A stretch of DNA of 56,517 nt from Candidatus Nitrosocaldus tengchongensis (GCA_013538675.1 JACAFJ010000004.1:1-56517); one strand, 5' to 3'; positions 43,760 through 52,488 are shown, counted from the first letter of the stretch. Notes: generated by a model not told the origin, from the letters alone. Program-made: numbers and translations.

Positions 43760-44674
43760 TTAGATCTCTACAGATCTTATAGCTTCCCTAACAGCATTAA
43801 CACCATTCTCGAATACCGTTCTCTCATCATCGTTCAACATTACCTCTATTATCTCCTCTACACCCTCTCCTCCTATCACTGCTGGTACACCTATGCAGAT
43901 ATCGTTAACACCATACTTGCCATCGGGATATGCACATACAGGCATAACAGCCCTCTTATCACTTACTATTGCATCAAGCATCTCAGCAACTGCATTCGCT
44001 GGAGCATATATGGTTGCTCCCTTCAATGCTATAACCTCTGCAGCAACCTTCCTAGTCTTCTCAACGAGTTCCCTTGCCTTCTCATTGCTTATGAGATGCA
44101 TAAGGGGTATGCCTGCTATGGAAGAGTACCTAACCAATGGGAGCATATTCTCGCCATGCTCCCCTATCACTAGAGCCTGTATAGAATGCCTTGAGACCTT
44201 CAGTTCATCAGCAATGAAGTGCTTGAACCTTGATAGATCTAGCAGGTTACCCATACCCATGACCCTGCTTGACTTGAAGTTTGTTGCCTTCAACGTTATG
44301 TAGGTCATAGGATCGAGAGGGTTGGTTACTGTTATTACTATAGCATCCTTTGCATACTCTGCAACCTTCCTTGCAACATCCCTTACTATCCCAGCATTTG
44401 TATTCAGCAGATCCATCCTTGTCATCCCTGGCTTCCTGCCAACACCAGCAACAATAACCACAACATCTGAGCCCTGCATATCAGCGTATTCGTTGGAGCC
44501 TCTTAGGATGGTATCCTTGCCCTGCTCTGCAAGTGTATGGTTTATATCCATAGCCTCACCTTGGGGAAGACCCTTGATTATATCCAGCAGGAGTATGCTA
44601 TCATCCACCTCTCTCATCCCTGCTTGAAGTGCTATTGAACTACCAACCTTGCCAGAGCCTACTATCGTTATCAT
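43760..44674 (-). CDS. mdh: malate dehydrogenase (LDH-like family)
   Basis: The 304-residue enzyme oxidises malate to oxaloacetate with NAD(P). The Rossmann loop is ITIVGSGKVGSSIA. The substrate-specificity loop AGVGRKPGMTRMDLL has Arg at the place that distinguishes malate from lactate dehydrogenases, then the catalytic Arg. The catalytic His is in VIGEHGENMLPLV, and the substrate Arg is in LLDLSRF. ATG 44674 is used: GGAGG lies about ten bases upstream, and the earlier ATG (44713) lies beyond the promoter. It is divergent from larC over one TATA element, a link to hydroxyacid metabolism. Confidence 0.92.
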   Translation of the reverse strand: MITIVGSGKVGSSIALQAGMREVDDSILLLDIIKGLPQGEAMDINHTLAEQGKDTILRGSNEYADMQGSDVVVIVAGVGRKPGMTRMDLLNTNAGIVRDVARKVAEYAKDAIVITVTNPLDPMTYITLKATNFKSSRVMGMGNLLDLSRFKHFIADELKVSRHSIQALVIGEHGENMLPLVRYSSIAGIPLMHLISNEKARELVEKTRKVAAEVIALKGATIYAPANAVAEMLDAIVSDKRAVMPVCAYPDGKYGVNDICIGVPAVIGGEGVEEIIEVMLNDDERTVFENGVNAVREAIRSVEI

Positions 44675-44694
44675 CGTGCATGCTCCTCCAAGAT

Positions 44695-44710
44695 CATTTA
44701 TATATATTTG
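44695..44710. promoter_or_regulatory. shared TATA region of mdh and larC
   Basis: catttatatatatttg is almost symmetric and lies about 29 bases from mdh ATG 44674 and about 33 from larC ATG 44736. The two genes may therefore be regulated together. Confidence 0.45.
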
Positions 44711-44735
44711 CATGCAAAGTAAAGAGAGGAAGAAG

Positions 44736-46070
44736 ATGTATAGGCTCGTTATAGACTGCCAGACTGCAGGGATATCTGGTGATATGCTACTCTCCTCTCT
44801 AGCAGATCTTGCTACTCAAGAGGTAAGGAGGAGGATAGTAGATTGCTTATACTCATGCCAGGATGCTGTTAGTTGGTTAAAGATACATGATCTAGCATTC
44901 AAGCAGGTTAGTAGATCTGGCTTCAAGGCTATGCAATTAAGCATATCCTATGAACAGGAGGAAGAGGAAGGGGAGCGTAGAGGAGTTGAGGTTTACGATG
45001 CAGTTGCTAGATGCTGCAAACATCTATCTCTAAGCAAGAAGGCAGAGAGTTTTGCCCTTAAGAGTATGGAGGAGATAGTAAAGGCTGAGGCAGTGATACA
45101 TATGGAGGATAGGTCTACTGTGCATCTACATGAGATATCCAGTGCAGATACTGTAGTTGATATAGTTGGTACAGCACTTGCATTGCAAGAACTCAACCTT
45201 CTCGATGATGATGTTGAGATATATGCTACAAGGGTTGCTGTAGGAGGAGGCTACGTGAGTTTCTCACATGGTACAGTAAGTAATCCAGCAAGTGCCATAC
45301 TAGAGATATTCAAGGGGAGGAGGTTCACACTCATAGGAGGGCCAGTGGATCATGAACTCACTACTCCTACTGGAGCAGCGATGCTTGTAAGCCTAGCAAG
45401 ATGCTCTCTAGACTTCTATCCAGCATTGGAGTGTGTAAACGTTGGTTACGGTGCTGGTATGCAGGAGTTTACAACCATACCTAATCTGCTCAAGGTTGTA
45501 CTTGGTAGGGTTGATGAGAGGTATGCAAGAGACTCTATAATAATGCTAGAGACCAACCTGGATGATGTTGAAGGCGAACTCATAGCAGGTATTGTAGATA
45601 GACTGATGAGCAATGGTGCAAGGGATATCTCTGTCATACAGGCTATAGGAAAGAAGGGCAGACCATCATACATCCTTAGAGTGCTATGCAATAGGGATGT
45701 TATGAACAACCTTCTAGCCATAATATTCAGGGAGTCTGGTACACTTGGTGTTAGGGTTCAGGAGTATGATAGGTACATACTTGCTGGTAGGGATGTCCTT
45801 GATGTGCCTGTAATGGTAAGGGGAAGGGAGTTCAGGATAAGGGCAAAGGTTGCAAAGGATAGCGATGGAAGAGTAGTGCATGTTAAGGCTGAGTATGATG
45901 ATGTAGCATCCATGGCAGATGCACTTGGTTTACCATATAGGATAGCATACACAATGGCATGCAAGAGCATATCATCGATGCTTAATACTTGTATTGATGA
46001 GAGCAGTAGTAATAGTGATGATAGCAGTGGTAGAAGAAGAGATGATAGTGATAGTAGTAGCAATGGGTGA
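44736..46070 (+). CDS. larC: nickel insertion protein LarC
   Basis: LarC uses CTP to insert nickel and complete the pincer cofactor. The 444-residue protein shows DCQTAGISGDMLLSSLADL at the N-terminus, STVHLHEISSADTVVDIVG, VAVGGGYVSFSHGTVSNPA, VDHELTTPTGAAML and the C-terminal NLDDVEGELIAGIVDRL with GTLGVRVQEYDRY. In several bacteria the two halves are joined by a ribosomal frameshift. Here they are a single continuous frame. A Ser/Asn/Asp-rich end (about 20 residues) is encoded by AGT repeats. The ATG is preferred over earlier in-frame codons by its GAGGAAG leader and its TATA distance. Confidence 0.91.
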   Translation: MYRLVIDCQTAGISGDMLLSSLADLATQEVRRRIVDCLYSCQDAVSWLKIHDLAFKQVSRSGFKAMQLSISYEQEEEEGERRGVEVYDAVARCCKHLSLSKKAESFALKSMEEIVKAEAVIHMEDRSTVHLHEISSADTVVDIVGTALALQELNLLDDDVEIYATRVAVGGGYVSFSHGTVSNPASAILEIFKGRRFTLIGGPVDHELTTPTGAAMLVSLARCSLDFYPALECVNVGYGAGMQEFTTIPNLLKVVLGRVDERYARDSIIMLETNLDDVEGELIAGIVDRLMSNGARDISVIQAIGKKGRPSYILRVLCNRDVMNNLLAIIFRESGTLGVRVQEYDRYILAGRDVLDVPVMVRGREFRIRAKVAKDSDGRVVHVKAEYDDVASMADALGLPYRIAYTMACKSISSMLNTCIDESSSNSDDSSGRRRDDSDSSSNG

Positions 46071-46079
46071 GTTAGTTGT

Positions 46080-46928
46080 ATGAGCAGGTTGAATGAACTC
46101 ATCACCTGGTTCAGTACAAATACAGGAGCAGGGAGTATCTACAATGGATCAGCAGGATCTAGGAGTAGGGTTATAGTTGCATTCTCTGGAGGAGTTGATA
46201 GTGCAGTGGTTGCATATGCTGCCTATCATGCTCTAAGGGATGGTGCATTGGCAGTTACAGCAGATTATAATACACTTGCAAGAGATGATCTTGAAGAAGC
46301 AAAGAGGGTTGCAAGGGAGATAGGTATAAGACATGAGGTTATAGAGTATGATGAGTTGAGCAATCCAGCATTCGTTACAAATGATGGGATGAGATGCTAT
46401 CACTGTAGAGATGAACTAGCAAGGCATCTCATAGCAGTTGCAAGGAGGGAGGGTGCAGTACTTGTGGTTGATGGCACCAATGCAGATGACCTGAAGGATT
46501 ACAGACCTGGAATAATGGCTATGAGGGAGCATGGTATAAGAAGTCCACTAGCAGAGTTGGGTATATGCAAGGATGAGGTTAGAGCAATTGCAATGGAAGC
46601 AGGGTTATCTGTTCACAGCAAACCTTCCAATGCATGCTTAGCATCTAGGCTAGCCCATGGCATAGAGGTTACTAGAGATAGGCTTAGGATGGTAGAGGAG
46701 GCTGAGAGGATAGTTAAAGGGTTGTTCAACGTAAGGCAGGTCAGGGTTAGGTTACATGCAGATAACATAGCAAGGATAGAGGTTGGGAAGGATGAGCGAA
46801 GCATGCTCTTCGATACAGGAAAGCTTGATACCTTGGATGAGAGGTTGAAGGCATTAGGATTCAGATACGTTGCTATAGATGCTAGAGGATACAGGAGCGG
46901 TAGCCTGAATCTTATAGATAAGAGGTGA
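46080..46928 (+). CDS. larE: pincer cofactor sulfur transferase LarE
   Basis: LarE activates the pyridinium dicarboxylate mononucleotide with ATP and adds sulfur. The PP-loop SGGVDSAVVAYAAYHAL lies near residue 36. A CxxC pair (RCYHCRDEL, near 103) and a third cysteine (SKPSNACLASR, near 184) give the three-cysteine pattern of LarE forms that bind a [4Fe-4S] cluster, rather than the single-cysteine form that sacrifices its own sulfur. The gene lies nine bases after larC. The next gene, a cysteine desulfurase, starts beside its stop. Confidence 0.92.
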   Translation: MSRLNELITWFSTNTGAGSIYNGSAGSRSRVIVAFSGGVDSAVVAYAAYHALRDGALAVTADYNTLARDDLEEAKRVAREIGIRHEVIEYDELSNPAFVTNDGMRCYHCRDELARHLIAVARREGAVLVVDGTNADDLKDYRPGIMAMREHGIRSPLAELGICKDEVRAIAMEAGLSVHSKPSNACLASRLAHGIEVTRDRLRMVEEAERIVKGLFNVRQVRVRLHADNIARIEVGKDERSMLFDTGKLDTLDERLKALGFRYVAIDARGYRSGSLNLIDKR

Positions 46929-46933
46929 TCAGC

Positions 46934-48157
46934 ATGTACTCTGGAATGGGGAAGGAGGAAGGTAAGAGGAGGAGAACCGTCTACCTTGACAACGCTGCAA
47001 CAACACCCGTGCTTGATGAAGTGCTGGAAGAGATGCTCCCATACATGAGTTCTAGATATGGCAACCCTTCATCCCTGCATGGTATAGGGAGAGATGCAAA
47101 GACAGCACTGGATAAGGCTAGAGAAAGGATAAGCAGTGCTCTCAGCATCCACGACAACATAATCTTCACATCTGGGGCAACAGAGGCTAATAACCTTGCA
47201 ATCAAGGGCTTTGCGTATAGAAAGCTTAGGGATGGCTTTAATAGGGATGATGTAATGGTAGTTGTAAGCAGCATAGAGCATGAGTCAGTGCTAGAACCAT
47301 GCAAGGCACTGGCTAGGGAAGGGTTCAATGTAAGTTACTTGCCAGTGGATAGGTATGGTATGGCCAAGCCTGAGAGCCTAGAGCAGACATTATCCTCATC
47401 TAGGCATAGGGGTGGTGTACTTGTTAGCGTTATGCTTGCAAACAATGAGGTTGGTACACTGCAGAGACTCAAGGAGATGGTAGAGATAGCACATAGATAT
47501 GGCGCTCTAGTGCATAGCGATGCTGCACAGGCTATAGGCAAGGTTAAGGTTGATGCTGGAGCACTCGCAGTAGATATGCTTACCATATCAGCACACAAGG
47601 TCTATGGGCCAAAGGGTGTAGGTGCACTCTGCATTGGCAAGGATGTAAGGCTTGAACCCATACTCCATGGTGGTGGTCATGAGTATGGCTTGAGATCTGG
47701 CACACAGAATGTACCAGGGATAGTTGGGCTTGGCAAGGTAGCAGAACTTGTGCCAAGGTTCATTGCACTGTATCAAGGAAGGGTAAGACAACTAAGAGAT
47801 AGGTTGATCAAGGGTCTGCTTGAGATACCATACACAAGACTGAATGGTCATCCTGAGGAGAGGCTCCCGAACAATGCACATATATCGTTCCTTGGCGTGA
47901 ATGGTGAAGATCTTATCATCAAGCTTGATGAGTATGGCATAGCAGTATCAACAGGCTCAGCATGCTCAACACTCAAACAGAAGGAGTCCCATGTGCTTAG
48001 AGCAATGGGTTTAAGCAGGGAGGAGATAAATGGATCGTTAAGGTTAACTCTAGGCATACAGAATGATGAGCAAGATGTTGATTATACATTAGAGGTTATG
48101 GCAATGGTGGTGAAGGAGTTGAGGAGGATCTCACCATACAGCAAGTATAGACTTTAA
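46934..48157 (+). CDS. cysteine desulfurase, NifS/IscS type
   Basis: The 407-residue PLP enzyme releases sulfur from cysteine as an enzyme persulfide. Visible motifs: YLDNAATTP, SSLHGIGRDA, FTSGATEANNLAIKG, the PLP-binding lysine in SAHKVYGPKGVGAL (near residue 213), HEYGLRSGTQNV, and the active-site cysteine in STGSACSTLKQKESHVL, where the loop is short, as in NifS-like class I forms. ATG 46934 has a strong AGAGGTGATC ribosome site; GTG 46925 would overlap larE by four bases. It is the last gene of larC-larE-desulfurase and probably feeds sulfur to LarE or to iron-sulfur cluster assembly. Confidence 0.92.
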   Translation: MYSGMGKEEGKRRRTVYLDNAATTPVLDEVLEEMLPYMSSRYGNPSSLHGIGRDAKTALDKARERISSALSIHDNIIFTSGATEANNLAIKGFAYRKLRDGFNRDDVMVVVSSIEHESVLEPCKALAREGFNVSYLPVDRYGMAKPESLEQTLSSSRHRGGVLVSVMLANNEVGTLQRLKEMVEIAHRYGALVHSDAAQAIGKVKVDAGALAVDMLTISAHKVYGPKGVGALCIGKDVRLEPILHGGGHEYGLRSGTQNVPGIVGLGKVAELVPRFIALYQGRVRQLRDRLIKGLLEIPYTRLNGHPEERLPNNAHISFLGVNGEDLIIKLDEYGIAVSTGSACSTLKQKESHVLRAMGLSREEINGSLRLTLGIQNDEQDVDYTLEVMAMVVKELRRISPYSKYRL

Positions 48158-48185
48158 CTGTTCATATTGCATAGTAATAGATAAT

Positions 48186-48194
48186 GTTTAATAG
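48186..48194 (+). promoter_or_regulatory. TATA box of the peroxiredoxin gene
   Basis: gtttaatag is centred 27 bases before ATG 48216, which favours that start over the upstream in-frame codon at 48198. Confidence 0.5.
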
Positions 48195-48215
48195 TTTTTG
48201 TTGGCTAGAAGGTGC

Positions 48216-48713
48216 ATGGCAAGTAGCAAGCAGGCATACAGAGTGCCAGAGGTTGGAGAGAAGGCCCCAGACTTCACTCTTCCAGACATAGAACTGAAGA
48301 TGAGGAGTCTAGCAGAGTTCAAAGGCAAGAAGGTAGTGCTAGCATTCTTCCCTGCTGCACTATCACCAGTCTGCACTAGAGAGATGTGCACATTTAGAGA
48401 CCACTTTGATGAGTTGAACAAGGCAGGGGCTGAGGTTATAGGAATAAGTATTGATGGTCCATTTGCAAACAAGCAGTTCAAGGAGGTGCATAACCTTAAC
48501 TTCCCATTGCTTAGTGATTACAGTAGAGAGGTTATAAGCAGGTATGGGATAGTTATGGAGGATCTCCTCCATGTCAAAGGTTACAGGGCAGCAAAACGCT
48601 CAGTCTTCGTGCTTGATAGAGATGGCATAGTAAGGTACAGATGGGTATCTGATAACCCTCTCGTAGAGCCAGATTACGAGGAGGTAAAGAGGATAATCAA
48701 GAGCATACCATAG
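48216..48713 (+). CDS. peroxiredoxin, PrxQ/BCP-like
   Basis: The 165-residue protein reduces peroxides. The peroxidatic motif is SPVCTREMCTFRDHF: the first Cys is peroxidatic, and the second, five residues later, is placed as the resolving Cys of PrxQ/BCP proteins. The usual elements APDFTLPD, GISIDGPF and FPLLSDYSREV are present. The protein protects against oxidative stress. The gene is monocistronic, with its own TATA box and a T-rich end. Confidence 0.92.
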   Translation: MASSKQAYRVPEVGEKAPDFTLPDIELKMRSLAEFKGKKVVLAFFPAALSPVCTREMCTFRDHFDELNKAGAEVIGISIDGPFANKQFKEVHNLNFPLLSDYSREVISRYGIVMEDLLHVKGYRAAKRSVFVLDRDGIVRYRWVSDNPLVEPDYEEVKRIIKSIP

Positions 48714-48754
48714 ATAGGTTCAGGTTCAATCAATCGTGTTCGCTTTTAATACAA

Positions 48755-48764
48755 TTTATTTTTT
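48755..48764 (+). terminator. T-rich end of the peroxiredoxin transcript
   Basis: tttatttttt lies about 40 bases after the stop codon and ends in six T residues, a plausible archaeal terminator. Confidence 0.5.
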
Positions 48765-48779
48765 ACTTACCTCATTAAT

Positions 48780-49289
48780 TCATTCTATTATAGCGATCAC
48801 ATCGTTCCTTGCTATGTTTGCACCCTCCTTAACCTTGAGTTCCTTAACAGTGCCATCCTTATGGGCCTTTATCTTGACCTGCATCTTCATAGACTCAACT
48901 ATCATAACCGTATCACCCTTCTTAACAGGCGTATCCTTCTTTGCTAGTATGGATATCACTTTGCCTGGGACAGAACTGGTGAGATACTTGCTTCTATCAC
49001 CTGCTCCCCCACCAGCATCCTTGCCTGCCAACTTTGCATTGGGTACAAGGTTTATCCTAACCTCATCCCCGTTATCTACAACCATCCTCAACTCCCTGCT
49101 ACTACTGCTATCAGTGTACCTCACAGAGTGATACCTACCATTAAGGAGGAACTCAGCCCTATCCCTGCCTATGTTTATAATCTCTATCCTACAATCCTTC
49201 CCGTTTATCACGGCAGAGATGCTCTGCTTAGTAGCATCCTTTACCTCTGACTCTATATCAGTGCCAAGGTCCTCTATCCTAAACCTCAT
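48780..49289 (-). CDS. biotin carboxyl carrier protein of acyl-CoA carboxylase
   Basis: The biotin-accepting motif ESMKMQVKI lies near residue 135 of 169, within a lipoyl/biotinyl domain (VPGKVISILAKKDTPVKKGD to IAIIE). The N-terminal 90 residues are a beta-rich region that probably links to the other subunits. ATG 49289 is preferred because it overlaps the upstream biotin-carboxylase gene by only 11 bases; longer readings run far into it. It is the last gene of the carboxylase unit. Confidence 0.9.
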   Translation of the reverse strand: MRFRIEDLGTDIESEVKDATKQSISAVINGKDCRIEIINIGRDRAEFLLNGRYHSVRYTDSSSSRELRMVVDNGDEVRINLVPNAKLAGKDAGGGAGDRSKYLTSSVPGKVISILAKKDTPVKKGDTVMIVESMKMQVKIKAHKDGTVKELKVKEGANIARNDVIAIIE

Positions 49290-50868
49290 ACATACTCCCT
49301 CTAGCAAGCATGAGCATACCAGCCCTCTTCCATGCAGATACCTTGCCTCTATCCTGTTGAGCCCTCCTCTGCCCATCATTACTACTACTACTGCTGCTTG
49401 TCATGCCCTTACCATCACTAGCACTAAGATACCTGCTCATCTGTGTGAATATGAGGGTTGCTGCTGCTATCGCATCTGTTCTGCTCTGTATGCTAGCCTT
49501 GACCCTCTCCTGTATCCTCTCCATTATGTTGAACCTATCAAGGTAATCTGTTGATATCTCCCCCCTTGAGAATGCTGGTTCTTCCATTATGAACCTGTGC
49601 AATGGGATGGTTGTGTTTATACCCTCTATATGGAACTCATCAAGAGCATTACGCATCCTCCTCCTTGCCTCATCGAACGTGCTCCCCCACGTTATGACCT
49701 TTGCAACTAGGGAGTCGTAGTAGCCAGAGATATTACATCCAGGGTAAAGATAGGTATCAACCCTTATCCCTGGGCCATATGGTATGCTAACACTACCTAC
49801 TCTGCCGTATGATGGTGCAAACTCATTCAATGGGTCCTCAGCATTTATCCTGCACTCTATTGCAGAACCGTTTATCCTTAGATCCTGCTGCTTGAATGGC
49901 AACTCCTTGCCAGATGCTACATGTATCTGCAACTTGACCAGATCCTTACCAGTTATCATCTCAGTGACAGGGTGCTCAACCTGTAGCCTAGAGTTTATCT
50001 CTATGAGGTATAGATTGCCAGTACCCTCATCCCTTATGAACTCTACAGTACCAGCATTTATGTAGTCTAGAGCATCAGCAAGCTTCACAACCATCCCTCC
50101 TATCCTATGCCTAGTCTCCTCCTCCATGACTGGAGATGGAGCAAGCTCAACGAGTTTCTGGTACCTCCTCTGTATAGAGCATTCCCTCTCGAATAGGTAG
50201 ACACCATTACCATGCATATCCCTTAGCAGTTGGTACTCTATGTGCCTTATCCTCGGGAAGTACTTCTCAACGAACATTGCTGCTCTTCCATATGCAGCCT
50301 TTGCCTCCATCGTTGATAGTTCAAACTCCTGCCTCAACTGCTCCTCATTGTTAACAAGCCTTATTCCTCTACCTCCTCCACCAAATGCAGATTTAAGGAG
50401 TACAGGGTAGCCAAACTCCCTAGCAAACTCTGCTGCCTTGTCAGCATCCTCAAGTATACCATCACTTGCTGGAACGACTGGTATCCCAAGTCTCTTAGCC
50501 AACTGCTTTATTGCCATCTTATCCCCTGAGAAGCGCATAGTACTGCTCTTAGGTCCTATGAATATTATGCCAGCCTTCTCACAAGCATCTACAAAGTTTG
50601 CGTTCTCAGATAGGAACCCATAGCCAGGATGGATTGCATCTGCACCAGTCTTCCTTGCTGTCTCAACTATCCTCTCTATGTTGAGATAACTCTCCCTTGG
50701 AGGAGATGGACCTATATGATAGGCCTCATCTGCAAGTTTAACATGTAATGCATTTACATCATCATCAGAGTATACTGCTACTGTGCTTATCTCAAGCTCT
50801 CTACATGCTCTTATGACCCTTACTGCTATCTCTCCCCTGTTTGCTATTAGAACCTTCCTGATGCTCAT
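49279..50868 (-). CDS. biotin carboxylase subunit of acetyl/propionyl-CoA carboxylase
   Basis: The enzyme carboxylates biotin with bicarbonate and ATP. The 529 residues cover the complete biotin carboxylase domain: VLIANRGEIAVRVIRACREL, the glycine-rich ATP loop SAFGGGGRGIRLV, CSIQRRYQKLVELAPSP, IEINSRLQVEHPVTE and AIECRINAEDP. The extra C-terminal part (about 75 residues) carries a Ser-rich stretch (TSSSSSSN). In thaumarchaea this complex carboxylates acetyl-CoA and propionyl-CoA in the hydroxypropionate/hydroxybutyrate cycle. Its stop overlaps the carrier gene, and it starts five bases after the carboxyltransferase gene. Confidence 0.94.
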   Translation of the reverse strand: MSIRKVLIANRGEIAVRVIRACRELEISTVAVYSDDDVNALHVKLADEAYHIGPSPPRESYLNIERIVETARKTGADAIHPGYGFLSENANFVDACEKAGIIFIGPKSSTMRFSGDKMAIKQLAKRLGIPVVPASDGILEDADKAAEFAREFGYPVLLKSAFGGGGRGIRLVNNEEQLRQEFELSTMEAKAAYGRAAMFVEKYFPRIRHIEYQLLRDMHGNGVYLFERECSIQRRYQKLVELAPSPVMEEETRHRIGGMVVKLADALDYINAGTVEFIRDEGTGNLYLIEINSRLQVEHPVTEMITGKDLVKLQIHVASGKELPFKQQDLRINGSAIECRINAEDPLNEFAPSYGRVGSVSIPYGPGIRVDTYLYPGCNISGYYDSLVAKVITWGSTFDEARRRMRNALDEFHIEGINTTIPLHRFIMEEPAFSRGEISTDYLDRFNIMERIQERVKASIQSRTDAIAAATLIFTQMSRYLSASDGKGMTSSSSSSNDGQRRAQQDRGKVSAWKRAGMLMLARGSMYEV

Positions 50869-50873
50869 ATCCT

Positions 50874-52427
50874 CTACAGGTTTATGTTACCATGCTTCTT
50901 GAATGGCCTCCCTTCCCTCTTGTTGCTTAAACTCTCCAATGCCTTTATAAGCATAGGTCTAGTCTCTATAGGGTCTATGACAGCATCTATGTAGCCATGC
51001 TCAGCAGCAATGTATGGGTTTGCGAACTTTGCTTTGTACTCTTCTATGAACCTCTTCCTCAACTCCTCCTTGTTCTCAGCCTTTGCAAGCTCCTTCCTGA
51101 AGATTATGTTAACAGCAGCCTCTGGGCCCATGACCGCTATCTCTGCAGTAGGCCATGCAAAGTTGTAATCTATCCTTAGATGTTTGCTACCCATTGCTAT
51201 GTATGCTCCTCCATAAGCCTTGCCAACTATTAGCGTTATCTTTGGTACCGTTGCCTCACTATATGCAAAGAGCACCTTGCTCCCATGCCTTATTATCCCA
51301 TGATGCTCCTGCTCTATCCCAGGCAAGTAGCCAGGGGTATCAACAAACGTTACAATGGGGATGTTGAAGCAGTCACATGTCCTTATGAACCTAGCAATCT
51401 TGTTTGATGAATCTATATCTAGAGAGCCTGATAGATGCATTGGTTGATTTGCTATTATGCCTATACTCTTGCCATTCAGTCTAGCAAAACCTACAATGGC
51501 ATTTGGTGCCCATAACTCATGAACCTCAAAGAACTCATTGTTATCAACAACGCTCCTTATTATCTCCTTCATATCGTAAGGTTCGAATGGGTTCTCTGGC
51601 ACTATATCTGCAAGTTTAATATCCATCCTGTTTGGATCATCTGTAGGCTCTATTGCAGGAGGCTCCTCCATGTTGTTCTGTGGCAGGTAAGAGAGTAGCC
51701 TCTTCACTATATCCATGCACTCATACTCATCCCTTGCAACAAAGTGTGCCACCCCACTGTACTTTGCATGTGTGTATGCCCCTCCCAACTCCTCAAAGGT
51801 TGTCTCCTCCCCTAGAGCAGCTTTAACAACCTCTGGCCCTGTAACAAACATGTAACTTATCTTATCAACCATTATAACGAAATCTGTTATGGCTGGGGAG
51901 TAGACTGCTCCTCCAGCACATGGACCAACACTAATGGTTATCTGGGGAACTACACCTGATGCAAGTGTATTCCTATAGAATATCTCACCGTAACCAGCAA
52001 GGCTTAGCACCCCTTCCTGTATCCTTGCACCCCCAGAGTCTATCATGCCTATTATTGGACATCCAACATGCATAGCATGATCCATTATCTTTGCTATCTT
52101 CCTGCCAGACATCTCCCCAAGAGAGCCACCTAGAACTGTGAAGTCCTGAGCATATATGAAGACCTGTCTACCACTTATAGTGCCATAGCCTGTTATAACA
52201 GCATCACCATAGAACCTCTTCTGATCCAACCCAAAATCCCTTGATCTTGTGACCACAAACTTATCCAACTCTACAAACGACCCAGGATCTAGGAGCAGGG
52301 AGATCCTCTCCCTTGCTGAGAGCTTGCCTTTAGCATGCTGCTCCTTTAACTTCTCTTCGCCTCCTCCACTCTCTGCAATCTTGTTGAGTTGGGCAAGCCT
52401 CTCCTGCTTATCCTTATGCACATACAA
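50874..52427 (-). CDS. carboxyltransferase subunit of acetyl/propionyl-CoA carboxylase
   Basis: The 517-residue protein carries both crotonase-like halves of propionyl-CoA carboxylase beta. Motifs are GKLSARERISLLLDPGSF, GGSLGEMSGRKI, DSGGARIQEGV, GPCAGGAVYSPAITDF and VGKAYGGAYIAMGSKHL. Length and order are standard. The start is taken as TTG 52427, eight bases after GGAGGG. GTG 52421 is a close alternative at a better TATA distance. It is the first gene of the three-gene unit. Confidence 0.94.
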   Translation of the reverse strand: MYVHKDKQERLAQLNKIAESGGGEEKLKEQHAKGKLSARERISLLLDPGSFVELDKFVVTRSRDFGLDQKRFYGDAVITGYGTISGRQVFIYAQDFTVLGGSLGEMSGRKIAKIMDHAMHVGCPIIGMIDSGGARIQEGVLSLAGYGEIFYRNTLASGVVPQITISVGPCAGGAVYSPAITDFVIMVDKISYMFVTGPEVVKAALGEETTFEELGGAYTHAKYSGVAHFVARDEYECMDIVKRLLSYLPQNNMEEPPAIEPTDDPNRMDIKLADIVPENPFEPYDMKEIIRSVVDNNEFFEVHELWAPNAIVGFARLNGKSIGIIANQPMHLSGSLDIDSSNKIARFIRTCDCFNIPIVTFVDTPGYLPGIEQEHHGIIRHGSKVLFAYSEATVPKITLIVGKAYGGAYIAMGSKHLRIDYNFAWPTAEIAVMGPEAAVNIIFRKELAKAENKEELRKRFIEEYKAKFANPYIAAEHGYIDAVIDPIETRPMLIKALESLSNKREGRPFKKHGNINL

Positions 52428-52441
52428 TTCTCTTACCCTCC

Positions 52442-52453
52442 ATTATATAAACT
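52442..52453 (-). promoter_or_regulatory. TATA box of the carboxylase operon
   Basis: On the minus strand agtttatataat lies 15-26 bases before the TTG/GTG start region. A GGAGGG ribosome site follows. Confidence 0.45.
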
Positions 52454-52488
52454 AATTTTAGCTATGGTTGTTATAACTTATTGTTTGG

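Noticed and set aside
43715-44173. 152-residue plus-strand ORF
   Set aside because: It lies antisense inside mdh, which has all catalytic motifs, and has no promoter or recognisable domain.
45960-46078. Possible frameshift at the larC end
   Set aside because: The Ser/Asp-rich end is in frame, encoded by AGT-type repeats, and reaches a normal stop nine bases before larE.
51575-51600. GGTTCGAAT string resembling a tRNA T-loop
   Set aside because: It lies inside the carboxyltransferase gene, and no acceptor or anticodon stem can be drawn around it.
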